Shown: positions 24,726-33,469, numbered from the stretch's first letter. The stretch is 40,240 bases of DNA from Allomuricauda sp. CP2A (GCF_001683915.1 NZ_LXTT01000021.1:1-40240); one strand, 5' to 3'. Translations and numbers: made by a program. The notes: generated by a model from the letters alone, not told the origin.

Positions 24726-25505
24726 TTAAAGAGCACGATCTAAATGGGTGTAGCCACCATCCACAAAGACAAGTTGGCCTGTTGTATGGCTTGATTTTTC
24801 GGAAAGTAGGAACACAACGGCATTGGCAATTTCCTCTGCTGTTGTCATCCGGTTTTCCAAGGGGATGTTGTCCGTGATTTCCTTTAATCGTTCCTTTGGA
24901 TTTTCAAATGTATTGATCCATTTCTTGTAGAGGGGCGTATAACATTCTGCAACAATTACGGCATTTACCCGGATGGAATAGGGAAGGAGTTCCACGGCCC
25001 ATTCCCTTGTAAGTGAATTTCTGGCGCCATTGGCAGCCGTATAGCCGGAAGTATTGCCCTGTCCCGTAAAAGAAGTTTTTGATCCAATGTTCACAATGCT
25101 TCCCTTGTTCTTTTTTAGATAGGGCAGTACATAATGGGCCATGACATAATAATGTCCCACATTGCGCTCCAAGGAACGCAAGAAATCTTTATAGTTGCCA
25201 TGTTCCAGACCAACACCATCATTGATCCCTGCGTTGTTGACCAATCCATTGATCTTGCCGTAACGTGCTATGGTTTTTTCTATGGCCTTTTTACATTGTT
25301 CCGGGTCTGTAAGTTCTGCTATGGCATAGAAAGCTTCACCACCTTTTTCCTTGATTTCTTCCGCAGTGGAACGGACATCTTTTTCTGTTCTTCCAATGAT
25401 AACCGGTATCGCATTTTCTTCCGCCAAAGCAAAGGAAATTCCTTTTCCAATCCCTTTGTCGCCACCCGTGACCAGTATAACCTTATCCTTTAATCCTAAA
25501 TCCAT
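24726..25505 (-). CDS. SDR sugar dehydrogenase, probable L-fucose dehydrogenase
   Basis: A 259-residue short-chain dehydrogenase that would oxidise L-fucose (or L-galactose) to the 1,5-lactone with NAD(P)+. The nucleotide motif TGGDKGIGKG, the NNAG motif and the catalytic Ser in NIGSKTSFTGQ are present. The active-site Tyr lies in GYTAANGARNS, where the usual Y-x-x-x-K reads Y-x-x-x-N. The DNA confirms AAT at that codon, so the canonical Lys is missing. The segment AECYTPLYKKW resembles fucose dehydrogenases. It sits between the lactonase and the permease, the order expected for the first oxidation step. Confidence 0.8.
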   Translation of the reverse strand: MDLGLKDKVILVTGGDKGIGKGISFALAEENAIPVIIGRTEKDVRSTAEEIKEKGGEAFYAIAELTDPEQCKKAIEKTIARYGKINGLVNNAGINDGVGLEHGNYKDFLRSLERNVGHYYVMAHYVLPYLKKNKGSIVNIGSKTSFTGQGNTSGYTAANGARNSLTREWAVELLPYSIRVNAVIVAECYTPLYKKWINTFENPKERLKEITDNIPLENRMTTAEEIANAVVFLLSEKSSHTTGQLVFVDGGYTHLDRAL

Positions 25506-25568
25506 TTTTGTTGTTTATAAAGCGTCTTTTTGGGTTTTCGATTAGTTTTCATGTTCACCATAGCTTTT

Positions 25569-26411
25569 TTATAGCTGAATACCATAAAATTTTAGGGCAT
25601 TCAACCCTATAATTTTTGCCCGGACATCCTTCTGCAAATGCATAATATAGTCCTCAACAATTTCTACAACCTCTCCATACTGGGCAGAGAGGAGGCATAC
25701 AGGCCAATCTGAACCGAACATGATTTTATCCGGACCAAAGGAATCAAACACGTTGTCAAGATAGGGGACGAAATCATTTTTTGTCCAACCACCCCACGCA
25801 GTTTCTGTTACCATCCCTGAAATTTTACAATACACATTATCGTGCTTTCCCAATTCGGAAATATGATTTGCCCACATTGCGTCCACCTTCCCATCAATCT
25901 TGGGTTTGGCAATATGGTCGATTACAAAGGGTTGTTCCGGAAAAAGTTTGACAAGTTCCAAGGCTGCTGGCAATTGTTTGGGATAAATTAGAATATCGTA
26001 GGTAAGGCCATGTTTTTGCAACAAGGAAATTCCCTTTTTAAAATCGGGGCGAAGCATGAAATTGTCATCTGGTTCATCCTGCACCACATGTCTAAGGCCT
26101 TTAAGTGCATTATTTTGGGAATATTCCCGCAGTTTTTCTTCAATGGTATCAGCACAAAGATCCAACCAGCCCACCACTCCTTTTATAAATGGATGTTCCT
26201 CGGCCAGATGTAATAAAAATGCGGTTTCCGTTTCGGATTGTTGGGCTTGAACGGCGATGCAGCCACTAATTCCATTTTTTTTGAGCAATGGGTGTAAATC
26301 GGACGGCAAAAAATCCTTTTTTAGGGTTTCCATGGAAGCATCAATCCAAGCGTGGGTCGTTGGATGGTATTTCCAAAAATGTTGGTGGCTATCGATTTTT
26401 ATTTCACTCAT
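25569..26411 (-). CDS. L-fucono-1,5-lactonase-like amidohydrolase
   Basis: A 280-residue member of the amidohydrolase-2 family (COG3618 type) that would open the sugar lactone to the free aldonic acid. The metal motif is DSHQHFW (His9, His11), further ligands lie in DHIAKP, and FGSDWPV carries the catalytic Asp. This family includes the fuconolactonases of the non-phosphorylated L-fucose pathway. It is the first gene of the minus-strand operon. The promoter at about 26494-26524 overlaps one LacI-type operator. The lactone of L-galactose should fit equally well because it differs only by a hydroxyl at C6. Confidence 0.85.
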   Translation of the reverse strand: MSEIKIDSHQHFWKYHPTTHAWIDASMETLKKDFLPSDLHPLLKKNGISGCIAVQAQQSETETAFLLHLAEEHPFIKGVVGWLDLCADTIEEKLREYSQNNALKGLRHVVQDEPDDNFMLRPDFKKGISLLQKHGLTYDILIYPKQLPAALELVKLFPEQPFVIDHIAKPKIDGKVDAMWANHISELGKHDNVYCKISGMVTETAWGGWTKNDFVPYLDNVFDSFGPDKIMFGSDWPVCLLSAQYGEVVEIVEDYIMHLQKDVRAKIIGLNALKFYGIQL

Positions 26412-26493
26412 GTATTTTCATGTGTTGCTTAGTGAAGAGGAGTTTTGCCCATTTTCCACAAAGTGAATCCCTCCATTACGGACTTGCAAAAAC

Positions 26494-26524
26494 TAAAAGT
26501 AAGGAATACACGATTAAATTCAAA
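26494..26524 (-). promoter_or_regulatory. Promoter of the fucose-type catabolic operon
   Basis: On the minus strand TTTG (26524-26521) lies 19 nt before TACTTTTA (26501-26494), a 7-of-8 match to the Bacteroidota pair TTTG-N19-TAnnTTTG. The TTTG is part of the operator at 26519-26532, so repressor binding would block the -33 element. Confidence 0.7.
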
Positions 26525-26532
26525 CGTTTGAA
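26519..26532. promoter_or_regulatory. LacI-type operator 1
   Basis: TTCAAACGTTTGAA, a perfect 14-bp palindrome with the central CG typical of LacI-family sites. It lies between the lacI-like gene and the lactonase gene and is identical to the operator upstream of lgoD. Confidence 0.8.
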
Positions 26533-26540
26533 CAAAATAT

Positions 26541-27569
26541 CTATTTTCTTATTTTGGATGATTCCCTGATCAGTAGTTTGGGGGACAAGACTTGTTTGCT
26601 CGGGACATGGTTATGGGATTCCTCGGCCCTAAGCTGATTAAGGATGGCTTTTGCAGCATGATTTCCCATTTGTTCACTGAATTGGTCAACGGTGGATAGG
26701 GAAGGGGACACGTATGTAGTAAAATTTTCGTTACTGAAACCCATTATGCCAACTTCTTCGGGCATTTTTTTTCCTCTCTCCCGCACTGCGTTCATTGCCC
26801 CAAGGGCAAGGACATCACTCAAACAAAATAGGGCATCTGGCGGGTTTTTACGATCCATAAGTTGGGCTGCTGCCTTTTTCCCAGACTCAAGGGAAATATC
26901 TGTTTCAACGATGAGGTTTTCATCAAATTCCCTACCTGTTTGGGCGAGTACCGCTTTGTATCCATCCAAACGCCTTTTATAGGGAAGAAGCTCTAGAGGT
27001 CCACTGATAAGCCCAATTTTCCCATAGCCTTGGTCAAATAAATGTTTTGTTGCCTTGGTAGCCGCATCAAAATCGTCTATCATGATCTGATCAACATCCA
27101 ATTCTGGAATGGTACGATCAAAAAGGACAACCTTTACCCCATTCGCCAAAGCCTTGATAAAGTGTGAGGAATCTTTGGTATTGGAGGCGATTGAAGCGAT
27201 AATGCCCTCGACCTGTGCGTTGAGAAAAACATCAACCTGCGCAACCTCTTTGTTTGTCTCATCTTTGGACTGTCCTATCACTATGCTATATCCGGCTTGG
27301 CCCAGCACATCCTCTATCCCCTTGATTGCGGTAGAAAAGAAATTCACATGGATATAGGGCACAATAACCCCGATCAACCCGCTCTTGCCTTTGCGAAGTC
27401 CGGTGGCCATATTATTTCTTTGGTAACCCAATTGCTCCGCAACCTTGGCCACTTCTTTTTTGGTTTTTTCGGACATACGTGGATGGTTGCTCATGGCTTT
27501 TGATACAGCTGATGGGCTGATTCCCATATAGTTGGCAATATCCACTATGGTAGGTTTTCTTTTCTTCAA
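26541..27569 (-). CDS. LacI-family transcription regulator
   Basis: A 342-residue repressor with an N-terminal helix-turn-helix (TIVDIANYMGISPSAVSKAMS, residues 7-27), a hinge helix region near QRNNMATGLRKG (50-62) and a periplasmic-binding-protein-like effector domain from about 64. Two identical operators flank the gene, one before the lactonase operon and one before lgoD, so it very likely controls both. The inducer would be a sugar or aldonic acid intermediate of the pathway. Autoregulation is possible because the lgoD-side operator lies only about 110 bp upstream of its own start. Confidence 0.9.
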   Translation of the reverse strand: MKKRKPTIVDIANYMGISPSAVSKAMSNHPRMSEKTKKEVAKVAEQLGYQRNNMATGLRKGKSGLIGVIVPYIHVNFFSTAIKGIEDVLGQAGYSIVIGQSKDETNKEVAQVDVFLNAQVEGIIASIASNTKDSSHFIKALANGVKVVLFDRTIPELDVDQIMIDDFDAATKATKHLFDQGYGKIGLISGPLELLPYKRRLDGYKAVLAQTGREFDENLIVETDISLESGKKAAAQLMDRKNPPDALFCLSDVLALGAMNAVRERGKKMPEEVGIMGFSNENFTTYVSPSLSTVDQFSEQMGNHAAKAILNQLRAEESHNHVPSKQVLSPKLLIRESSKIRK

Positions 27570-27675
27570 TATCTTCTAGCTTATAGGTATCCTAAATCAG
27601 TAAATTAAAACAAATATCCAATTTTAGTGGATTTTCTGAATACCTTCCAAAGGTTCAACAAATATCATACATTTG

Positions 27676-27689
27676 TTCAAACGTTTGAA
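27676..27689. promoter_or_regulatory. LacI-type operator 2
   Basis: A second exact copy of TTCAAACGTTTGAA, 24 bp before the lgoD start and 106 bp from the lacI start. A -7 element for lgoD could not be fixed with confidence. Candidates are TAACTTAA (27693-27700) and TAAATTTT (27698-27705). Confidence 0.8.
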
Positions 27690-27713
27690 ATATAACTTAA
27701 ATTTTTGTGCTTT

Positions 27714-28727
27714 ATGAAGTATGTGGTCTGCGAAAAGCCGGGTAATTTTGTCTTAAATGAGAAGGAAGTGCCCAAAAGAAAAGGGAATGAGGCATTGCTG
27801 CGAATTAAGAACGTGGGTATATGTGGCACCGACATCCATGCGTATGGTGGAAACCAAGCCTTTTTCACCTATCCACGAATTTTAGGCCATGAACTTTGTG
27901 CAGAAGTCGTAGAAGTAGACAACAACACCGATACTATAAAAGTAGGGGACAGGGTGGCCATCATGCCCTATTTGAGCTGCGGTACGTGTATAGCCTGTAC
28001 CCATGGAAAAACAAATTGCTGTTCCAATATTAAGGTGATTGGGGTCCACACAGATGGGGGCATGCAGGAACTTATCAGCCTGCCCACAAATGTCTTGATT
28101 CCGGTGAATCATCTTACCGAAGACGAAACGGTTATTATTGAGCCTTTGGCAATTGCCGCCCATGCCATTCGCCGGGCATCCTTAAAGAAGGGGGAGACCA
28201 TTGTTGTCATGGGTTGTGGCCCCATTGGAATTGCACTGATGGCACAAGCTCGGATAATTGGTGCGCGTGTCATAGCCATTGATATAGACAACAAGCGGTT
28301 GAAATATGCCATGGACAACATGGGAGCCGATCATATCATTAACACTGTTGAGGAAAATGCAGAGGAAAGGGTCATGGAGCTAACCAATGGCAATCTTTGT
28401 GAGGTTGTATTTGATGCCACTGGGGCAAAGCGAGCCCTGGAGGAAGGGCCAAAATATATGTGCCATGGCGGGAGGTACGTTTTGGTCGGTTTATCAAAGG
28501 GCGATTTAGTCTATAACCACCCACAGATCCATGCCAAGGAAACCACATTGTTATGCAGTAGGAATGCCACTTATAAAGATTTCGAGCATGTCATTCAAAT
28601 GATCAAAAGTTTCCCAACCGATAAATACATCACCCATCGAATGAAGTTTTCGGAATTACCCGAAATCTTTGATGATTTTATCGGTTCCGATGATCTGGCG
28701 GTTAAGGCGGTAGTGGACATCGGTTAG
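27714..28727 (+). CDS. L-galactonate 5-dehydrogenase-like zinc alcohol dehydrogenase
   Basis: A 337-residue medium-chain dehydrogenase. The catalytic zinc ligands Cys37 (GICGTDIHAYGG) and His59/Glu60 (GHE) and the four-Cys structural site (CGTCIACTHGKTNCC) are present. The Rossmann motif is VMGCGPIGI. The N-terminal stretch closely resembles E. coli LgoD (YjjN), including GICGTDIHA-GGNQ-FF-YPR-LGHE, and both share KETT--SRNAT. That enzyme oxidises L-galactonate at C5 to D-tagaturonate. The next two genes encode the tagaturonate reductase and altronate dehydratase that complete that route, which strongly supports the assignment. Start ATG 27714 was preferred over the TTG at 27705. Confidence 0.85.
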   Translation: MKYVVCEKPGNFVLNEKEVPKRKGNEALLRIKNVGICGTDIHAYGGNQAFFTYPRILGHELCAEVVEVDNNTDTIKVGDRVAIMPYLSCGTCIACTHGKTNCCSNIKVIGVHTDGGMQELISLPTNVLIPVNHLTEDETVIIEPLAIAAHAIRRASLKKGETIVVMGCGPIGIALMAQARIIGARVIAIDIDNKRLKYAMDNMGADHIINTVEENAEERVMELTNGNLCEVVFDATGAKRALEEGPKYMCHGGRYVLVGLSKGDLVYNHPQIHAKETTLLCSRNATYKDFEHVIQMIKSFPTDKYITHRMKFSELPEIFDDFIGSDDLAVKAVVDIG

Positions 28728-28788
28728 ATTGATTTATAGGTGCAAATACACATTTCCAACCCCATCACCCTAAAAATTTATAGCGAAT

Positions 28789-30213
28789 ATGTCAAAAAAA
28801 AGACCCATTAAGATTGTTCAATTTGGTGAAGGCAACTTTTTAAGGGCATTTGTGGGCTATGCATTTCACAAGCTTAATACCGAACTGGATTTCAACGCTG
28901 GAATTGCGGTGGTACAACCCATTGAAAATGGACTTGTTGACGTTCTTAATGAGCAGGAAGGGCGGTATACCCTGTTTTCAAAGGGAGTAGTGGGGGGTAC
29001 TGAAATTCAGGAAAAATACCGGATTGACGCCATTGAACTTGCCGTGAATCCCTATGCCGATTTTGAATCCTTCATAATGTTGGCCCATGAACCGGAATTG
29101 CAGTTTGTCGTCTCCAATACTACAGAGGCCGGAATTGCCTATGATGAAAAGGATACCCCAAACATGGCACCACCCAATTCGTTTCCGGCTAAGCTGACCG
29201 TTTTTTTATACGAACGGTTCAAGCATTTTAAGGGAGATCATAGTAAGGCCCTTACCATTATTCCATGCGAACTGATCAACACCAATGCCGATGCACTAAA
29301 GGCATTGCTGCTTCAAAATTGTACAGCGTGGGAATTGGGGTCCGATTTCAAAAACTGGATTGAGGATGGCTGTAGTTTTCACAATACATTGGTAGATCGG
29401 ATTGTTCCGGGCTATCCCAAGGATGATATTTTGAGCTATACCCAACAATTGGATTATGAGGACAAGTTGATAGTTACCTCAGAGGTGTTTTTTTTGTGGG
29501 TAATAGAAGGCGATGAAGCGCTCAAGAAAAGGCTTCCATTTCATAAAACAGGGCTTGATGTAAAAATCGTTTCCGATATGCAGCCCTATAGAACCAGAAA
29601 AGTGCGAATCTTGAATGGGGCACACACGGCAATGGTACCCTTTTCCTTGATGTATGGAAATAGCACCGTAAAAGAAACCGTTGATGATAGATTCACAGGG
29701 AAATTTGTTTCAGACATTATTTTTGATGAGATCATTCCCACTTTGGAACTGGATAAAGCGGAACTGGAAATTTTTGCCAATGCGGTTTTGGACAGATTCA
29801 GAAATCCGTTTATAAAACACTATTTGGCCAGCATTGCATTGAACACTATCTCCAAATTTAAGGTGAGGGTGCTGCCAAGCCTATTGCAATACAAAAAAAA
29901 TACAGGCAAACTACCGGCTGGACTGGTATTTGCCTTTGCATGCCTACTCCGATTTTATAAAGGCGAGTGGAAAGGGGAAAAACTTCCTGTGAATGACGAC
30001 GAAAACATTGTATCTTATATTCAGAAGATTTGGAAATCTACACATGATGTCCAATCCATAGTTGATGGCATCATTGCCGAAGAAAAGTTTTGGGGACAGG
30101 ATTTGACCAAAGTAGCAGGCTTGGGGGAAGCCCTGACAATCGCCCTGGAACATATTGAAAGGAACGGGATAGAAGTGGGTTTCAATGAATTTTGCAATCA
30201 TCTAAAAAAATAG
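28789..30213 (+). CDS. Tagaturonate reductase (altronate oxidoreductase)
   Basis: A 474-residue member of the long-chain mannitol dehydrogenase family. The N-terminal FGEGNFLRAFVGYAFHKLN is the family's NAD-binding signature, and RKVRILNGAHTAMVPFSLMYG carries the conserved active-site Asn, His and Lys region. It would reduce D-tagaturonate to D-altronate with NADH in the cytosol. It lies 61 bp after lgoD and 2 bp before uxaA, the arrangement of an L-galactonate or galacturonate operon. No uronate isomerase (UxaC) is in the window, so the tagaturonate is more likely to come from LgoD. Confidence 0.85.
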   Translation: MSKKRPIKIVQFGEGNFLRAFVGYAFHKLNTELDFNAGIAVVQPIENGLVDVLNEQEGRYTLFSKGVVGGTEIQEKYRIDAIELAVNPYADFESFIMLAHEPELQFVVSNTTEAGIAYDEKDTPNMAPPNSFPAKLTVFLYERFKHFKGDHSKALTIIPCELINTNADALKALLLQNCTAWELGSDFKNWIEDGCSFHNTLVDRIVPGYPKDDILSYTQQLDYEDKLIVTSEVFFLWVIEGDEALKKRLPFHKTGLDVKIVSDMQPYRTRKVRILNGAHTAMVPFSLMYGNSTVKETVDDRFTGKFVSDIIFDEIIPTLELDKAELEIFANAVLDRFRNPFIKHYLASIALNTISKFKVRVLPSLLQYKKNTGKLPAGLVFAFACLLRFYKGEWKGEKLPVNDDENIVSYIQKIWKSTHDVQSIVDGIIAEEKFWGQDLTKVAGLGEALTIALEHIERNGIEVGFNEFCNHLKK

Positions 30214-30215
30214 AC

Positions 30216-31823
30216 ATGAAAAAGCTGATAAAGGTACATCCCGATGACAATGTGGCCATTGCCCTTATCGATTTGTCCAAGGGCGACCATATCGAGTTTG
30301 GGGATATACGCATGGAATTACATGCTGATGTTCCTGCCAAACACAAAATCAATTTACAACCTCTAAAGAAAGGGGACAAAATCTATATGTATGGTGTATT
30401 GGTGGGCACGGCACAAAAAGATTTGGACAAAGGAATGCTTTTGACCACTGAAAATGTAATACACCAAAGCGCTGTTCCCACTGGAAGAAAAGTGGATGTG
30501 GAATGGTCTGCCCCAGATGTCTCCCAATGGGAAAAGCGGCAATTTATGGGATACCACAGAGCAGATGGCCAAGTGGGAACAGAGAATGTTTGGCTATTTT
30601 TCCCACTTGTTTTTTGTGAGAACAAGAACATTGAGCGTTTAAAGGAGATTTTTGACAAGGAACTATACGTGGATGAAGTAAGTGAGCAAAGGCATCTGCT
30701 CCGATCGCTCATCAGTGGGGAAGAAGAAACGGTTCGGCCCACATTGGAGCGAAAATCAATATTCAAAAATGTCAAGGTAAAGTTTATTACCCACCAAGGT
30801 GGGTGCGGGGGAATCCGGCAAGATTCCGAACTTTTGGCCAAATTGTTGGCAGGCTATGTGAACAACTCCAATGTTGCCGGAGCCACTGTGCTTAGTTTGG
30901 GCTGCCAGAATCTACAGATTAAGACTTTTAAGGAGGCACTGGGTACAATCAACCCAAATCTAAAAAAACCGGTGTTGATCTATGAACAACAACAAATGGG
31001 GACAGTGGAAAATATGATGAACACCATCATAAAAGACACCTATGGGGCCTTGATTGAAGCAAACGAAATCGAAAGACAACCCGCACCCCTCTCAAAATTG
31101 AAGTTGGGTCTGGAATGTGGCGGGTCGGACGGTTTTTCGGGCATATCGGCTAATCCAACGTTGGGGTATGTGTCTGATATTCTTGCCGCTTTGGGCGGTT
31201 CACCAATTCTTTCCGAGTTTCCTGAACTCTGTGGGGTAGAGCAGGAGCTGGTCAATCGGTGTGTGGATGATGAAAAGGCCGATAAATTTCTCAACCTGAT
31301 GAAGACCTATGAAAAATCTGCCATTGATGCCGGGTCGGGTTTTGATATGAACCCATCCCCTGGAAATATAAAAGATGGACTTATCACCGATGCCATGAAG
31401 TCTGCCGGTGCGGCTAAAAAAGGCGGGACCTCACCCATAACGGATGTGTTGGACTATGCCGAATATGTCACCAAACCAGGACTCAACCTGCTTTGTACCC
31501 CGGGCAACGATGTGGAAAGTACCACCGGTATGGTAGGCTCTGGGGCAAATATAGTGGTGTTCACCACGGGGCTTGGCACCCCAACGGGCAATCCCATAAC
31601 ACCGGTGATCAAGGTTTCCTCCAATACCATTTTGGCAGAAAGGATGCCCGATATCATTGATGTGGATACGGGCCCTGTGATACGTGGGGAGAAGAGCATT
31701 GAGGAAATGGGCACCCTATTGATGGAATATATCATAGCTGTGGCCAGCGGCGAGAAAACAGCCAAGGCTGATATGCTGGGACAGGATGATTTTATTCCTT
31801 GGAAAAGAGGGGTGTCCTTGTAA
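30216..31823 (+). CDS. Altronate dehydratase family (UxaA), full length
   Basis: A 535-residue dehydratase. The N-terminal SAF-like domain spans about 1-85, and the UxaA/GarD core follows. Signatures seen are GYHRADGQVGTENVW, HQGGCGGIRQDSELL, the GLECGGSDGFSGISANPTLG block and the SPGN/TPGND motifs. It would dehydrate D-altronate to 2-keto-3-deoxy-D-gluconate. Because no enolase-type L-fuconate dehydratase is present, it could also dehydrate L-fuconate; the fucose locus of Campylobacter jejuni carries UxaA-type genes. ATG 30216 was chosen over 30192, which overlaps uxaB. Its stop is 2 bp from that of the convergent hydrolase gene. Confidence 0.85.
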   Translation: MKKLIKVHPDDNVAIALIDLSKGDHIEFGDIRMELHADVPAKHKINLQPLKKGDKIYMYGVLVGTAQKDLDKGMLLTTENVIHQSAVPTGRKVDVEWSAPDVSQWEKRQFMGYHRADGQVGTENVWLFFPLVFCENKNIERLKEIFDKELYVDEVSEQRHLLRSLISGEEETVRPTLERKSIFKNVKVKFITHQGGCGGIRQDSELLAKLLAGYVNNSNVAGATVLSLGCQNLQIKTFKEALGTINPNLKKPVLIYEQQQMGTVENMMNTIIKDTYGALIEANEIERQPAPLSKLKLGLECGGSDGFSGISANPTLGYVSDILAALGGSPILSEFPELCGVEQELVNRCVDDEKADKFLNLMKTYEKSAIDAGSGFDMNPSPGNIKDGLITDAMKSAGAAKKGGTSPITDVLDYAEYVTKPGLNLLCTPGNDVESTTGMVGSGANIVVFTTGLGTPTGNPITPVIKVSSNTILAERMPDIIDVDTGPVIRGEKSIEEMGTLLMEYIIAVASGEKTAKADMLGQDDFIPWKRGVSL

Positions 31824-31825
31824 CC

Positions 31826-32683
31826 CTATTTTTTATAAGCCACGCAGGTTTGTTTGGATATTCCAAGACCTTCAATACCAAGTTCCATAGTATCCCCCGG
31901 CTTTAGGTATTTGGGTGGATTAAAACCAAGACCGACTCCAAAAGGGGTTCCGGTTGAAATGACATCACCGGGCAAAAGGGTCATAAACTGACTGATATAG
32001 GAAACCACCTCCTGCACATTGAAAATAAAATCTGATGTTGATGAATGCTGTAGGCGTTCACCATTGACCTCCAACCATAATTCCAGATTATTGGGGTCTT
32101 TTATTTCATCGGCTGTGGCAATGAATGGACCTAGGGGAGCAAATGTGTCACAGCCTTTGCCCTTGCACCATTGTCCTTCTTTCTCTATTTGGAATGCCCT
32201 TTCACTGATATCGTTGTGAAGGACATACCCTGCAATATGGTCCATGGCTTCTGATTCTTCAATATAGGAAGCTTTTTTGCCGATGACAATGGCGAGTTCC
32301 ACTTCCCAATCGGACTTTTCAGAATTTTTGGGAATAATGACCTCATCAAATGGGCCACATATGGCAGTGGTCGATTTAAAGAAAAGTACAGGTTCCTTTG
32401 GGATGGCCATACCGGCCTCTTTGGCATGCATTGCATAATTCAATCCCACGCATACAAGTTTTGAGGGTCTTGCCAAAGGCGGGCCCAAGCGAATTTCATT
32501 ATCTATGGTAGGGCAATCGGATTCATGGTCGCTCAGCCAATTTCTTAGCTTTTCTATACCATTGTTTCCAAAAAACGCCTCAGTATAATCCATTCCAAAT
32601 GCAGATACGTCAAGTCTTGTCCCGTCTGCCAATTGCACACCGGGTTTTTCATTTCCGGCAGTTCCAAATCGAATTAATTTCAT
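31826..32683 (-). CDS. 2,4-diketo-3-deoxy-L-fuconate hydrolase-like FAH protein
   Basis: A 285-residue fumarylacetoacetate hydrolase-family protein. Metal ligands lie in EVELAIVIGKKA, and NDISERAFQ, KGCDTFAPLGPF and STGTPFGVGLG follow in the usual order. Homologues cleave 2,4-diketo-3-deoxy-L-fuconate to pyruvate and L-lactate in the oxidative L-fucose pathway. It lies 9 bp after an SDR gene that fits the preceding step. L-lactate from this reaction would be used by the FMN dehydrogenase of the other operon. Other acylpyruvases would look similar, so the substrate comes from context. Confidence 0.8.
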   Translation of the reverse strand: MKLIRFGTAGNEKPGVQLADGTRLDVSAFGMDYTEAFFGNNGIEKLRNWLSDHESDCPTIDNEIRLGPPLARPSKLVCVGLNYAMHAKEAGMAIPKEPVLFFKSTTAICGPFDEVIIPKNSEKSDWEVELAIVIGKKASYIEESEAMDHIAGYVLHNDISERAFQIEKEGQWCKGKGCDTFAPLGPFIATADEIKDPNNLELWLEVNGERLQHSSTSDFIFNVQEVVSYISQFMTLLPGDVISTGTPFGVGLGFNPPKYLKPGDTMELGIEGLGISKQTCVAYKK

Positions 32684-32692
32684 GTTCTGTAT

Positions 32693-33469
32693 TTAACCTT
32701 TTAACTTAATGAACCCACCATCGATGGGGTAATCGGTTCCTGTTATAAATTTAGCCTCATCCGAACAAAGGAAGAGGGCCAAGTCCGCAACTTCTTGTGG
32801 CTCCGCCATGCGTCCTATGGGTTGGGTCTTGGAAAGTTTTTCAAAAATTTCTTCTTCCTGACCCGGGTAGTTCTTTTTAATGAACCCATCCACAAAAGGC
32901 GTATATACCCTCCCCGGGGAAATGGAATTGCACCGTATTCCGTGGTTTACATAATCGTTGGCAATGGAATAGGTCATGGTAAGCACTGCTCCTTTGGTCA
33001 TTGAATAGGCAAAACGGTCCGTAATCCCTACTGAAGCCGCCACAGAGGCAATGTTTAAAATAATACCACCTCCTTTTTTCTTCATGTAGGGCAGTATTGC
33101 CTTGGTGCAATTATAAACACCTTTAATATTAACATTGTATAGCTTGTCCAGATCTTGCTCGGAAACGGCCTCAATATTTCCCACATGGGCAATGCCTGCA
33201 TTGTTCACTAGAATGTCCGGGACTCCATTTTCAGTAATTTTGCCAATGATTTGGTTTACATTTTCTTGATTGGAAACATCGCATATATGTGCCTTGGCAT
33301 TGTTGCCCAATGCTTGAATTTCAGAAAGGGTATCTTGGGATGCTTCGTCATTAAAGTCCAGAATATGTACTTTGGCCCCATAAGAGGCAAATGTCAGGGA
33401 AATAGCTTTTCCAATTCCACTGCCTCCTCCGGTCACAATGGCTGTTTTACCGTGTAAACTAAACTTCAT
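32693..33469 (-). CDS. 2-keto-3-deoxy-L-fuconate dehydrogenase-like SDR
   Basis: A 258-residue classical short-chain dehydrogenase. The cofactor motif TGGGSGIGKA is followed by NNAG, the catalytic Ser of NIASVAAS and Y-x-x-x-K (YSMTK), so unlike the other SDR here the active site is complete. It would oxidise the C4 hydroxyl of 2-keto-3-deoxy-L-fuconate to the diketo acid, the substrate of the hydrolase encoded 9 bp downstream. Its upstream region carries an inverted repeat (33521-33538) and no copy of the LacI operator, so its control may differ from that of the other operons. Confidence 0.8.
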   Translation of the reverse strand: MKFSLHGKTAIVTGGGSGIGKAISLTFASYGAKVHILDFNDEASQDTLSEIQALGNNAKAHICDVSNQENVNQIIGKITENGVPDILVNNAGIAHVGNIEAVSEQDLDKLYNVNIKGVYNCTKAILPYMKKKGGGIILNIASVAASVGITDRFAYSMTKGAVLTMTYSIANDYVNHGIRCNSISPGRVYTPFVDGFIKKNYPGQEEEIFEKLSKTQPIGRMAEPQEVADLALFLCSDEAKFITGTDYPIDGGFIKLKG

